Part shown: positions 25,280-33,524 of the stretch, in pieces
Layout of the letters: every line of letters begins with the position of its first letter
Position numbering within the stretch: the first letter of the stretch is position 1
From: Calditrichota bacterium
GTDB lineage: Bacteria > Calditrichota > Calditrichia > RBG-13-44-9 > J042
Length of the DNA stretch: 64,000 nt
Assembly: GCA_013150955.1 (NCBI GenBank)
Contig: JAADJD010000028.1
Location: forward strand, 53,305 to 117,304
Direction of reading: 5' to 3'
The notes under the pieces: generated by a model
What the model was told of the DNA's origin: nothing
Database searches by the model: none
Seen by the model: only the letters and a program-made list of their open reading frames with translations
Translations under genes and position numbers: made by a program

Positions 25280-25339
25280 TCAGGCGGTCGGTGGCGTATA
25301 GCGTTTAATTTTCATTTTCACTTTGATTTTCAGCTTCAT
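25280..25339 (-). CDS. Candidate 19-aa peptide gene
   Basis: The reading frame ATG to TGA encodes MKLKIKVKMKIKRYTPPTA. GGAGGGAACAAC precedes the ATG, giving a strong Shine-Dalgarno at good spacing. The terminator 10 bases after the stop has its T-run on this strand. The peptide alternates lysine with a hydrophobic residue (KLKIKVKMKIK), making an amphipathic basic strand. Short length means the frame alone proves little; the site context is the evidence. It could be a secreted or ribosome-binding peptide, or a leader. No homologue was recognised. Confidence 0.45.
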   Translation of the reverse strand: MKLKIKVKMKIKRYTPPTA

Positions 25340-25534
25340 GTTGTTCCCTCCGGGTTAATTAAGTTCATATCCAACATAGTTTCCGGCACTGGATTTTCCT
25401 GTGCACCCGGTCAAACTATACAATAATTATGCCAGAGATGTTCCTGAAAAATTATTTTTTTCAACTCATTGATTTATATAGGGTTATGAATTCAGGCGTC
25501 TGCTGCAAACTTGATGGGGGTCAATTTGGGGATG

Positions 25535-25573
25535 AAAAAAGCGACACTTTGTCTAAAAAAGTGTCGCTTTTTT
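25535..25573. terminator. Bidirectional terminator
   Basis: AAAAAAGCGACAC (25535-25547) pairs with GTGTCGCTTTTTT (25561-25573); T-runs occur on both strands. It ends the OsmC-gene transcript on the minus strand and would also stop any transcript from the left. The stretch 25340-25534 upstream of the micro-ORF holds no other feature. Confidence 0.9.
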
Positions 25574-25588
25574 AGAATATTCTTCATC

Positions 25589-26029
25589 TTATTGAGAGGC
25601 GTTTCGGGGAAGTAATTTATAGGTGTAGCTGAAAGGAATTTCTGCCTTGCGAATCATGGCTGAAACCGAACAGTATTTCCACTGGGAGAGTTCAATGGCT
25701 TTCTCAATCTTATCCTTGACGGCTTCCAGATTGTCCCCGTAAAACCGGTATTCCAGATCAATTTTGGTGTACACCTTGGGATGTTCCTCGGCCCGGTTTC
25801 CCTTGACGACGATTTCGAACCTGTCCACATCCACACGCATTTTTTTAAGCAGGGACGCCACGTCGGCGCCGGTGCATCCTGCCAGACTCATTAAAAATAA
25901 TTCCATGGGACGCGTTCCCGCTTCGGAGCCGCCAAAGGCCTCGGGGCCATCCATTACCACCCAATGTCGCGATTCGCCACGTCCCACAAAGGTAATACCT
26001 TCCACCTGTTTCACAATAATTTCTGGCAT
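25589..26029 (-). CDS. OsmC family protein
   Basis: This 146-aa protein belongs to the OsmC/Ohr fold. The two redox cysteines appear in LAGCTGADVASLL and WKYCSVSAMI. The N-terminal strands (IIVKQVEGITFVGRGESRHW) and PMELFLMSLAGC are typical. The family reduces organic peroxides with its cysteine pair. General OsmC members of this length are less well defined than Ohr, so the substrate is uncertain. It is the last gene of a minus-strand cluster with a TlpA-like protein and a disulfide oxidoreductase, which could supply electrons. Confidence 0.88.
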   Translation of the reverse strand: MPEIIVKQVEGITFVGRGESRHWVVMDGPEAFGGSEAGTRPMELFLMSLAGCTGADVASLLKKMRVDVDRFEIVVKGNRAEEHPKVYTKIDLEYRFYGDNLEAVKDKIEKAIELSQWKYCSVSAMIRKAEIPFSYTYKLLPRNASQ

Positions 26030-26059
26030 AAATTCGCTCCCTTTGTTTTTGCTGCCGGT

Positions 26060-26569
26060 TTACAACAGTTCTTTAATGCGCTTTTCAAAAAAGGCTTCCG
26101 GGCGGTAGCCAATAATCCGATCAACGATGTGTCCCTGGCGATTGACGATGAACGTGGTGGGAATGGCCTGAATGCCACCGTAATCCAGCACTACTTTCTG
26201 ATTCCCCAGGACGATGGGGTAATTGATGTTGTATTTTTCCATAAAGGGACGGACAACTTCCCAGCCCGGTCGATCTAATGAAATGCCAATAATGGCCAGG
26301 CCATCGTCTTTGTAGCGATCGTACAACCGGACGAATCCGGGAATTTCCTCCCGGCAGGGGCCACACCAGGTTGCCCAGAAGTTAATGATGGTTACCTTGC
26401 CACGGAAGTCGGCCAGGCGTACAATGTTCCCCTGGTGGTCTTCCAGAGCGAAGTCGGGTGCCGCAGCCGGATCCGTGGTCGTCGTCGCGCTTTCTTTCTC
26501 ACCACCGCAACCGGTCAGCAACGCCAGCCCGATGATCGGGATCAGAATAAAAAGCCATTTCTTCATCAT
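26060..26569 (-). CDS. TlpA/ResA-like thiol-disulfide lipoprotein
   Basis: The protein starts with a lipoprotein signal (LLTGCGGEKE). After a threonine-rich linker, a thioredoxin fold contains the CxxC site in INFWATWCGPCREEIPGF and the cis-proline segment GIQAIPTTFIVNRQG. It should be anchored in a membrane facing the periplasm and reduce disulfides, as ResA does in cytochrome c maturation, or serve a redox chain. It lies between the OsmC gene and a PDO gene on the same strand, with gaps of 30 and 15 bases. They probably form an operon. Confidence 0.9.
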   Translation of the reverse strand: MMKKWLFILIPIIGLALLTGCGGEKESATTTTDPAAAPDFALEDHQGNIVRLADFRGKVTIINFWATWCGPCREEIPGFVRLYDRYKDDGLAIIGISLDRPGWEVVRPFMEKYNINYPIVLGNQKVVLDYGGIQAIPTTFIVNRQGHIVDRIIGYRPEAFFEKRIKELL

Positions 26570-26584
26570 AGAAATATCCTGTGT

Positions 26585-27253
26585 TTAGTTTTCGGAATAC
26601 ATTTGTTTGTACCCTTCCAGCACCCGCTGAACAAAATGGGTTTCCGGCAGGGCACCCTCAATGGCATAGCTCTCTCCCACCATGGTTCGCGGTACCCCGT
26701 GAACGTTGTACCTGACGGCCAGGTGTGGAAATTCAGTGGCTTCCACCATGTCGGCGGTGATGTGTTCGTTGACCATGGCAATTTTATGGGCCAGTAATAC
26801 CGCTGATGGACAATAGGGACAGGTGGGAGTCACAAAGACCTGCAACCGCAATGGCTTGTTGATCTGTGCAATGAGCTGTTTGCTTTGCTCGCTCAGATCG
26901 GGTTCGCCCCTGGCAACCACCTGAATGTCTTCCAGCAGAGAACCAAATTCATAACCGGATGGAATGCCGTAATAACGAATGCCAAAGTCCTTTCCATTTT
27001 CATCCAGAATCACCAGTGCAGGTACTTTGTCTACCTGGTATTGATCAACCTTTTCTTTGTCGTTGATAAAGTTGTAGACATCCAGTGTTACTTTTCCCCC
27101 GCTTAAATCCCGAATTTCTTCCAGCAGTTGACGGGTTTCCCGGCAGTACTGGCATTCCAGCTCCTGGGTAAAATAGACCAGCTGCACCTTTCGCGGAAGC
27201 TTCTCCAGCATATCCCGCACGGTTCTTTCGTTTTCGCCTGTAATAAAGGCCAT
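26585..27253 (-). CDS. Protein disulfide oxidoreductase (PDO-type, two glutaredoxin-like folds)
   Basis: Start ATG 27253 is preceded by GGAGGTG. The 222-aa protein has two thioredoxin-like units. The first has CQYC in FTQELECQYCRETRQLL. The second has CPYC in FVTPTCPYCPSAVLLAHKIA and VHGVPRTMVGE as the cis-proline loop. This two-domain layout is that of PDO proteins of archaea and thermophilic bacteria, which form or reshuffle cytoplasmic disulfides. It has no signal peptide. It is the first gene of the OsmC/TlpA cluster and the best hint in the window of a thermophilic life style. Confidence 0.87.
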   Translation of the reverse strand: MAFITGENERTVRDMLEKLPRKVQLVYFTQELECQYCRETRQLLEEIRDLSGGKVTLDVYNFINDKEKVDQYQVDKVPALVILDENGKDFGIRYYGIPSGYEFGSLLEDIQVVARGEPDLSEQSKQLIAQINKPLRLQVFVTPTCPYCPSAVLLAHKIAMVNEHITADMVEATEFPHLAVRYNVHGVPRTMVGESYAIEGALPETHFVQRVLEGYKQMYSEN

Positions 27254-27381
27254 TCGACACCTCCAAAATTTTTGCCTGTTTAACGTTCTCCTACATAGAT
27301 GAGTTTCGGACATAAAGGTTACAAATTGTCCGCGGGTAGAGCCTGCCAGAGACGGGAGAACGTTGCCTTCTTACCGGCATT

Positions 27382-28143
27382 TCACGGCGAATCCGCAATA
27401 TACCATACGGCCGAAAACCATGGGCTGTCCCATTCCTTTCTTTCCAGGTCGATGGTATGTCGGGGCAACAGGGTGCCGGATGGCCAGATGAGGTGACCGC
27501 TGTTGGACTCCACCGGTTCGGTGACGGGAAGACCACACCGCTTCAGTGCCTGTTGGTAGCCCTTCACCGGGCGGAAGAAATCGATCTTCACTTTCTGAAT
27601 GCGCTGGTTTTCCTTGGAAATAAACAGGGTAATGCCGTGGTGCACCACCTCTTTGGAGGTCATGACCACTTCCATGACCACGGCGGTGTGGCTGCCCAAT
27701 CCCAGATTGGTAAAGAATAATTCGTAATCCTTCGCGGTTTCCTGAATTGTATCCCCTGGCTGGGAGAAGATGGCCCGGAAGAAATCCACCGATTTGAACC
27801 GATGTTTCACCGTATCGATGTAGAAGTCCGGGCTGTATAGATTCAAATATTCATAGCCAACAGATGGGGCCCAGATAAAGGCCTTTTTGAATTTCGGGGA
27901 GTGAAATTCGATCCAGTTGCCGACCCGACGGATGACGGTGATGGGTTCCCCTTTCCGGAGCTGACCCAGAATTTTCCCATTGGGACTTTGCCGCACGTTT
28001 TCGCGGGTTACCTGCACGGTGAGCACTTTTCCGGATTCAGAGGCCGGCAGGTGAGTGTCGGATTTCTTGACCGCTGTGGGTAAACAACCCAGTCCCAGCA
28101 GCATGAAACTCCCCAGTATGAATCCGAACATCTTTTGCTTCAA
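27382..28143 (-). CDS. SH3-domain lipoprotein, unknown function
   Basis: This 253-aa protein begins with a lipoprotein signal whose lipobox is LGLGCLPT. About residues 40-100 form a bacterial SH3-like domain (TVQVTRENVRQSPNGKILGQ, KGEPITVIRRVGNWIEF). The remaining part (VDFFRAIFSQPGDTIQETAK ... SGTLLPRHTIDLERK) was not recognised. SH3b domains often bind peptidoglycan. The gene stands alone between the redox cluster and a repeat element. A ribosome-binding-like GGAGGACGTGTC precedes the ATG. Confidence 0.75.
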   Translation of the reverse strand: MKQKMFGFILGSFMLLGLGCLPTAVKKSDTHLPASESGKVLTVQVTRENVRQSPNGKILGQLRKGEPITVIRRVGNWIEFHSPKFKKAFIWAPSVGYEYLNLYSPDFYIDTVKHRFKSVDFFRAIFSQPGDTIQETAKDYELFFTNLGLGSHTAVVMEVVMTSKEVVHHGITLFISKENQRIQKVKIDFFRPVKGYQQALKRCGLPVTEPVESNSGHLIWPSGTLLPRHTIDLERKEWDSPWFSAVWYIADSP

Positions 28144-28221
28144 CAGACACGTCCTCCTTCGTGTTTATAAAACATCAAATTTACATTTGCCCTGCGGCGA
28201 TTCAAAATTCGAATCTATTTT

Positions 28222-28441
28222 ATCCCAAACCGTGTATTAAACCGCGAATCACACGAATGAAACCGAAATACATCCATAAAAAAGCGAATAGATCGTGAGA
28301 ACAAGTTTTCATCCAGATACAATCCAATTTATTTTATTAATTTTATTTGTGTTAATTCGTGTCATTCGTGGTTTTAATACATAATCTGGGTTTATTTGTG
28401 TGAATTCGTGTCATTTGGGGTCTAATGCAAAATTTGGGTTT
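28222..28441 (+). repeat. Interspersed intergenic repeat, copy R4, with extra end unit
   Basis: The full unit runs from 28222 (ATCCCAAACCGTGTATTAAA) to about 28392. The centre has GTTTTCATCCAGATACAATC and the right arm has GTTAATTCGTGTCATTCGTG and ACATAATCTGGGTTTA. An extra right-end unit (28393-28441) repeats GAATTCGTGTCATTTGGGG. Its last bases overlap the stop codon of the minus-strand symporter gene at 28440-28442. Confidence 0.88.
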
Positions 28442-29891
28442 ATGATGCGGAATCCGGTGGTTGCTCATTCCGTGTGAGATTAGAGGTGGAACTGGATTCA
28501 CGATGTTTCCTGATTACGTTTCCTGTAACGAAAATCAGTAAGGAGACGAGGAGGCCGGGATACATGGGCTGGATGTTTCCGAAATATTGAATCTGGTAAA
28601 TGGATGGGCTTTGCAGCAGGGATAGCAGCAGAAAAATGAATGAGGTGGTAAATGCCAGGATAAGGTTGGCCAGAATCCATCGCGGACGCGGTCGAATGGA
28701 TGGAAAATAGACCGCCAGCAAGGGGAGCAACATGGGGGGGATGAAGAGTGTCCCGATAATGTACCACAGCTGGATCACCGATGGGAAAAAAATGGCCAGC
28801 AGGATCGATGCAAGGGTGGCAATAAGCAATCCCACTTTAATGGGGGTGATTCGATTCGGGGAAGTACGGGGGCTCAGGCGTTCCCATACATCATGGCCCA
28901 GCGTGATGGCGGCCAGCAGAGAAAGACTATCGATGGTGGACATAATGGTGGCCAGCAGGCCGGTCAGAAACAGCCCGGAAACGAAAGGAGGCAGCAGTTG
29001 ATGCGACAGGGCAGGATACACCAGAGTGGGGGTTGGGATTTCCATCAGGGCACGGGCATATAGCCCGGTGCTGGTGGTCAGAAAGTCGAACACAAACCAG
29101 AATAGCACGGAGATGAGAATGCCCTTCCGCGCGGTGGCAGGATCCCTGGCCGCGTAACAACGCTGATGAAAGCCCGGATCAATGAACGTCCAGCTGGCAA
29201 TGAAAAACCACACCAGCAGGTACGACCCGCTATGCCCACCGGTAAGGGTCAGGTGTTCGGCCGGAAGGTGCGTTTTTAAAAAGGTGAATCCCCCATACTG
29301 ATGATACAGGTACACAAACAAAACGAAAAATCCACCGAACATGAGGACGAATTGTAGCTTGTCCGTGCGAATTACCGATCGAAATCCCCCCAGCCAGACG
29401 TACCCCATGGAGAAAATGGCGCCCAGTACAATACAGATGGCCAGCGGCCAGCCGGTAATCCATTGTAAAAGAATGCCCACCATCAGGATGTAGGGAGCCG
29501 GGAGGGTCATGAAAAAAGTGTAAATCGCACCCAGAAATCCCGCTTTTGGGGAATAGTGAGCGTAAAATTGATCGGGTATGGACAGCATGGAGGTCTGGCG
29601 GATGCGCGGGGCCAGAAAGATGGCAAACGCCAGAGCAAAGACGTAGTAGGGAAAGCCAAACACCAGCCAGTTGGACAGGCCATAGAGGTAAGTGAATTCC
29701 CCCACTCCCAGGATGCCGCCATACCAGGTAGTCACCAGGGTGGCGACAAAAGCCGGCAGGGTCAGGGAACGGCCCGCCAGAACAAAATCCTCTTCCGTTC
29801 CGGTGGTTCGCCTGCGCAGCCCCAGATAGAACAGGACGATCAGGTAAATCAGGATCGGAAGATATTCGGCGGGATGCAGTGAGGTGTTCAT
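28440..29891 (-). CDS. Sodium:solute symporter (SSS family), candidate thiamine transporter
   Basis: This 483-aa protein has about 13 hydrophobic helices in the SSS/SLC5 arrangement. Typical segments are EDFVLAGRSLTLPAFVATLV near the start, GGFRSVIRTDKLQFVLMFGG, and LLATIMSTIDSLSLLAAITL, which holds the conserved Ser region used for Na+ binding. It should import a solute with Na+ across the inner membrane. It overlaps the thiamine pyrophosphokinase gene by four bases, and the thiamine receptor and TPP riboswitch lie upstream on the same strand. Thiamine or a precursor is therefore the most likely substrate; that is inference from context. Confidence 0.87.
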   Translation of the reverse strand: MNTSLHPAEYLPILIYLIVLFYLGLRRRTTGTEEDFVLAGRSLTLPAFVATLVTTWYGGILGVGEFTYLYGLSNWLVFGFPYYVFALAFAIFLAPRIRQTSMLSIPDQFYAHYSPKAGFLGAIYTFFMTLPAPYILMVGILLQWITGWPLAICIVLGAIFSMGYVWLGGFRSVIRTDKLQFVLMFGGFFVLFVYLYHQYGGFTFLKTHLPAEHLTLTGGHSGSYLLVWFFIASWTFIDPGFHQRCYAARDPATARKGILISVLFWFVFDFLTTSTGLYARALMEIPTPTLVYPALSHQLLPPFVSGLFLTGLLATIMSTIDSLSLLAAITLGHDVWERLSPRTSPNRITPIKVGLLIATLASILLAIFFPSVIQLWYIIGTLFIPPMLLPLLAVYFPSIRPRPRWILANLILAFTTSFIFLLLSLLQSPSIYQIQYFGNIQPMYPGLLVSLLIFVTGNVIRKHRESSSTSNLTRNEQPPDSAS

Positions 29892-30517
29892 AAATGTTCC
29901 GGGTAAATGGCGATTACCATTAATAGGCCTTTTTTCAGGGAAATCCGCACCGGGTTTTGAACAATGACGTTGCTCAGCCCTTCCCGAACGCCCCAGGTTA
30001 GCGATTCATCGTTCAGGGGATAGGCCAATCCCTGGGTGGTGATCCCTTCCGCGGAAAACAGGGGAACCAGGGAAATCAGCTGCCCGATTCGTCCCTGATA
30101 ATAAAAGGTGTTCCGCACAAAAAAAATCTCCCCGTCGGGATCCAGTAGGGTCAGATCAAAAACGGTATCGAAGCGGCTGAGCACGGACAGGTTCGTCAGC
30201 GTGTGATCCAGCCGTTTACCGGTAATGCCCAGCAGCGTCAAACGATTCACCCCTTTTTCCTGGCAGAATAGCAGCGTTTTTTCCAGATCGTTTAAATCCT
30301 GAGACGGGCGGTGAATGAATTGAGTCCCCTGCAGCTGCTCGCGCAGCTCATCGGTGATGGAATCCAGGTCGCCTACAACATAGTGGGGCCTCAGCTGCCA
30401 CTTCAGGGCGTGACGGGCACCCCCATCTGCCGCAATGATGAGATCAAACGTTTGTTTGGAAAGGAACCGGATTTCCCGCTCGCTTACTTCGCCATTGGCA
30501 AAAAGAAGAGCATGCAT
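29888..30517 (-). CDS. Thiamine pyrophosphokinase
   Basis: This 209-aa enzyme transfers pyrophosphate from ATP to thiamine, making thiamine diphosphate from imported vitamin. The signatures are IIAADGGARHALKWQLRPHY, VVGDLDSI, SQDLNDLEKTLLFC and LLGITGKRLDHTLTNLSVL. The aspartates in these motifs bind metal and ATP. The C-terminal thiamine-binding part includes LTWGVREGLSNVI. The start is ATG 30517. The symporter gene overlaps its stop by four bases. Together with the TonB receptor and riboswitch upstream, it forms a thiamine salvage cluster. Confidence 0.93.
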   Translation of the reverse strand: MHALLFANGEVSEREIRFLSKQTFDLIIAADGGARHALKWQLRPHYVVGDLDSITDELREQLQGTQFIHRPSQDLNDLEKTLLFCQEKGVNRLTLLGITGKRLDHTLTNLSVLSRFDTVFDLTLLDPDGEIFFVRNTFYYQGRIGQLISLVPLFSAEGITTQGLAYPLNDESLTWGVREGLSNVIVQNPVRISLKKGLLMVIAIYPEHL

Positions 30518-30543
30518 GGCCTGAAAATTTCCCTGGTTGATTT

Positions 30544-30714
30544 ATCCCGGATGATGCATTCGCCTACGAATGACACGAATTCACACCAACAAAAATAATA
30601 AAATGCACTTGATTCTATCTGGATGAAAATGTTTTTCCAGCTATATTGGCTATTTTATTGATTTTTTTCGAATTCATTCGCGTGATTCGTGGCTTAACGC
30701 TTTTATTTGGTTTA
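30544..30714 (-). repeat. Interspersed intergenic repeat, copy R5
   Basis: This is a single minus-oriented unit: ATCCCGGATGATGCATT, then CCTACGAATGACACGAATTC, the centre AATAAAATGCACTTGATTC and GATGAAAATG, and ATTCATTCGCGTGATTCGTGG at the far end. It lies between the TonB receptor stop and the thiamine pyrophosphokinase start, so it sits inside the thiamine cluster. The stretch 30715-30803 beside it holds GCCGGCCTGTTT and a partly complementary ACAGACCGGC (30720-30753), a possible weak hairpin. Confidence 0.83.
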
Positions 30715-30803
30715 TTTGTGCCGGCCTGTTTCGGGATGGGAAACAGACCGGCAATGTTGCGCCAATTTAGGCAAATTCCAGTCAGGAATCTACTGGAAAC
30801 TGT

Positions 30804-33260
30804 TTACAACTGAACCCGGATTCCCGCAATAAAGTTAAATTCCGCACCCGGCCAGTAAAAGTTTTCCCCGGCCCAGCTATCATAATATCCTGCGGTATAG
30901 TATCGCTTATTCAGGATGTTGTTCAGGCGCAGGGTTATTTCAATGTTGGAAAGGCCAAACCGATTTCCCATTCGGTAAATAAAGTGAGCGTTCAGCAAGG
31001 AGAAGGCGGGAATGATCCGGTCTTCTCGGTTGGTATTATCCAGATACTGTTTTCCCACATGCTGCCAGTGCAGGGAGGCAACCAGGGAGCGGCCCCGGTA
31101 GGTTAAGCGGGCGTTGGCCAGAATGTTGGGAAAGCCGGCAATCTGATTGCCACTCAGATCCTCCATCACCATGGTGTCTTTAACCCAGTCGTAAGTATAT
31201 TGTTTAAATTTGAGGTAGCGATTGTCGTTAAATGCAAAGTTGCCGGAAAACTCCATGCGAAATGGCAGCAGGGATTTGAAGGAAAGCTCAATGCCCTGGT
31301 GCAGGGTGGCATCGGCGTTCCCGCGGATGGGGAATCCATCTTTGTCGACCTGGCTGAAGGGCACAATCTCGTTGCGGAAAAACATGAAGAACAGGTTCAT
31401 TTTGGCCTGTAGCGATTGGGTGATGTAGCCGGTTCCCAGTTCCAGGTCGTACAGTTTTTCCGGTTTGACCACCGGATCTTCCCATTTGATTTTCACGATC
31501 TGTCCATTGCGTTTAATTGGCGTGGATCGACGGAACAGCGGGGCCACACCCAGGTCATCGGGCCCCTGCCAGATGTCGTACAGTTCGTCGTCTGCTGGCT
31601 CGCGCTGGGCAATGGAGAAATTCCCAAATAGATTGATTCGATCGTTCAGATTGTAATTGAGGCCAAAACGGGGATTAAAAAAGGTATAGTTGACTTCAAA
31701 CTCATGGCGATTCTCTCCGCGGAAATTGGCAACTTCACCATGCCGGAACCGATACCGGATGTACTGAAAGTGCAGGTTGGCCATGGCGGTTAAGTTCGGC
31801 AGAATGGGATACAATTCGTTAATGTAAAAGGTGACGTAAGACTTATTCCCAAAGTATTGATAGTATTTGAAATTGGGGGTAAAATTCACCAGCTGTTGTT
31901 CCTGGATCCATTCAATTTCCCCCCAGTGGTCGCTGTCGAACAGGCTGAGGTAACTCCCGATGGTCAATTCGCCACCATTCCCGTGGGTGAAGCCAAGCTG
32001 AGAGATCCATCCGTACTGATTTTTCTTCACCCATTTCTGGCGGATGAGGTCGCTTTCGGGTGCCGTGTCTGGATCTGGCCAGAGGCCATATCGCCAGAGA
32101 TTGCGTTCACTCTTGTAACTTTCGTAATACCCCACACCACGGATGTAAAACAGGGTGTTCTTCCAGTAGCTGTTGTCGGATAGTTTGTAGGTATGGTGAA
32201 ATTCGAAATGGGGTTGACTGAAATTGTCGATGGCATTGGAATAGGTAATGGGATTGTGCCGGGGATTGCGTTTCAATTCGCTTTCGGGGGAAGCGTACCA
32301 GGCGGCGTCGGTAATTTCTTTGCCACCGTAAATATTGATCTGGGTGTAGGAACGTTCACCAAATCGGCTGAGCGAGGTAAAGAAGGCCCATTGATCCGTG
32401 CCCGAACGTTCGCGGTATCCGTCGGAGACCAGGCGGGAGAATCGCACGTGAAAATTGTATTTGTTGTTGAACAGCGGAACGCTGAGTTTTACGCCGTAGC
32501 GGCGGGTCTGGTAGCTTCCGAAGTTGGCGTATATTTCCGGGCTGCTCAGGTCTGTGTAGCTGGAGGTAAGCAAATTCAGGGAACCTCCGAAAGTGCTAAC
32601 GCCGTAGAGGGAAGTTCCCACCCCTCGCTGGAATTGAATGTCCTGCAAGCTTTCGGCAAAGTCCGGCATATCCACCCAGTACACCTGATGGTCTTCCGGA
32701 TCGTTCAGGGGAATGCCATTGATCATAACCCCTATGCGCTTCTGGTCAAAACCGCGAACTTTCAGGTAGGAATAGCCGGTGCCATTTCCGGCATCGGAAT
32801 AGGCAAAGACGTTGGGGATTTCCGTTAGCATCATGGGAATATCTTCCACGGTATGCACTTCCCGGATGTATTCCCGATCCAGCGTGGTAAAGACCACCGG
32901 AGTCTTGCGTTCCTCGGCACGGGTGCCCAGCACCACCACTTCTTCTCCGGGAATGATCGCTGGCACCAGCAGAATCTCCAGCTGAACGGTCTCATCCTTT
33001 TTCACCGTTACCGTTTTCTGGAAGGTTTTGTATCCCAGAAAGTCGACGATCAGCTCGTAGGAACCTTCGGCAATGTTTTCCAGCAGGAAAGTGCCATCTT
33101 CATCGGTGGTGGTTCCCATCCGGGTGTCCTTCAGGTACACGTTTGCACCGGCCAGTGGATTTCGGGTGACGTCATCCTTTACCACGCCGATGATCTTGCC
33201 CGTTTGCGCCCCAATTACGCTGAAGGTGAGCAGCAGGGCCAGTAAGCACAACCGTTTCAT
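30804..33260 (-). CDS. TonB-dependent receptor, probable thiamine uptake
   Basis: This 818-aa protein starts with a signal peptide (MKRLCLLALLLTFSVIGA). A carboxypeptidase-like regulatory domain follows (about 22-105, GVVKDDVTRNPLAGANVYLK). The plug spans about 115-230 (VEDIPMMLTEIPNVFAYSDA, VRGFDQKRIGVMINGIPLND, GSLNLLTSS). The 22-stranded outer-membrane barrel ends EFNFIAGIRVQL. AGGAGGG lies before the ATG. A TPP riboswitch with a terminator sits directly upstream, so expression should fall when thiamine diphosphate is plentiful. The likely substrate is therefore thiamine or a phosphorylated or precursor form. Energy would come from a TonB/ExbB system such as the one at 1-1294. Confidence 0.93.
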   Translation of the reverse strand: MKRLCLLALLLTFSVIGAQTGKIIGVVKDDVTRNPLAGANVYLKDTRMGTTTDEDGTFLLENIAEGSYELIVDFLGYKTFQKTVTVKKDETVQLEILLVPAIIPGEEVVVLGTRAEERKTPVVFTTLDREYIREVHTVEDIPMMLTEIPNVFAYSDAGNGTGYSYLKVRGFDQKRIGVMINGIPLNDPEDHQVYWVDMPDFAESLQDIQFQRGVGTSLYGVSTFGGSLNLLTSSYTDLSSPEIYANFGSYQTRRYGVKLSVPLFNNKYNFHVRFSRLVSDGYRERSGTDQWAFFTSLSRFGERSYTQINIYGGKEITDAAWYASPESELKRNPRHNPITYSNAIDNFSQPHFEFHHTYKLSDNSYWKNTLFYIRGVGYYESYKSERNLWRYGLWPDPDTAPESDLIRQKWVKKNQYGWISQLGFTHGNGGELTIGSYLSLFDSDHWGEIEWIQEQQLVNFTPNFKYYQYFGNKSYVTFYINELYPILPNLTAMANLHFQYIRYRFRHGEVANFRGENRHEFEVNYTFFNPRFGLNYNLNDRINLFGNFSIAQREPADDELYDIWQGPDDLGVAPLFRRSTPIKRNGQIVKIKWEDPVVKPEKLYDLELGTGYITQSLQAKMNLFFMFFRNEIVPFSQVDKDGFPIRGNADATLHQGIELSFKSLLPFRMEFSGNFAFNDNRYLKFKQYTYDWVKDTMVMEDLSGNQIAGFPNILANARLTYRGRSLVASLHWQHVGKQYLDNTNREDRIIPAFSLLNAHFIYRMGNRFGLSNIEITLRLNNILNKRYYTAGYYDSWAGENFYWPGAEFNFIAGIRVQL

Positions 33261-33287
33261 GGTTTAGCCCTCCTTAATTATTTTGCC

Positions 33288-33326
33288 AATAAAAAAAGCC
33301 GTTTTCCAGCGCAGGAAAACGGCTTA
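33288..33326 (-). terminator. Riboswitch-controlled terminator
   Basis: On the minus strand GCCGTTTTCC and GGAAAACGGC pair around a six-base loop and are followed by seven T residues (33291-33297). It lies between the TPP aptamer and the receptor start, so it is the expression platform for transcription termination. Confidence 0.88.
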
Positions 33327-33354
33327 GAGTCCAAAAAGGCAGTTTTTGCTTTTC

Positions 33355-33449
33355 GAACTCCGTTTCCCTACGCTGGCATTACCCAGTTCAGGTTCAAGGG
33401 GTATAATCTCAGCCTTCCGCGATTGCGGAAAGCACCCCCAACGGAGTTC
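33355..33449 (-). promoter_or_regulatory. TPP (THI element) riboswitch
   Basis: On the minus strand the 5' stem GAACTCCGTT pairs with AACGGAGTTC at the 3' end. Between them are GGGGGTGC, the invariant GCTGAGAT, ACCCCTTGAACCTGAACT and GGTAATGCCAGCGTAGGGA. These are the conserved segments of TPP aptamers. It binds thiamine diphosphate and, with the downstream terminator, stops transcription of the receptor and probably of the genes behind it. Confidence 0.97.
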
Positions 33450-33524
33450 TTCATATTACGGTTTTGGATTATTTTTTACAATAGAAAAATAAAGCAGTTT
33501 CCAGCCGGGAGAAATTTTCGGATC

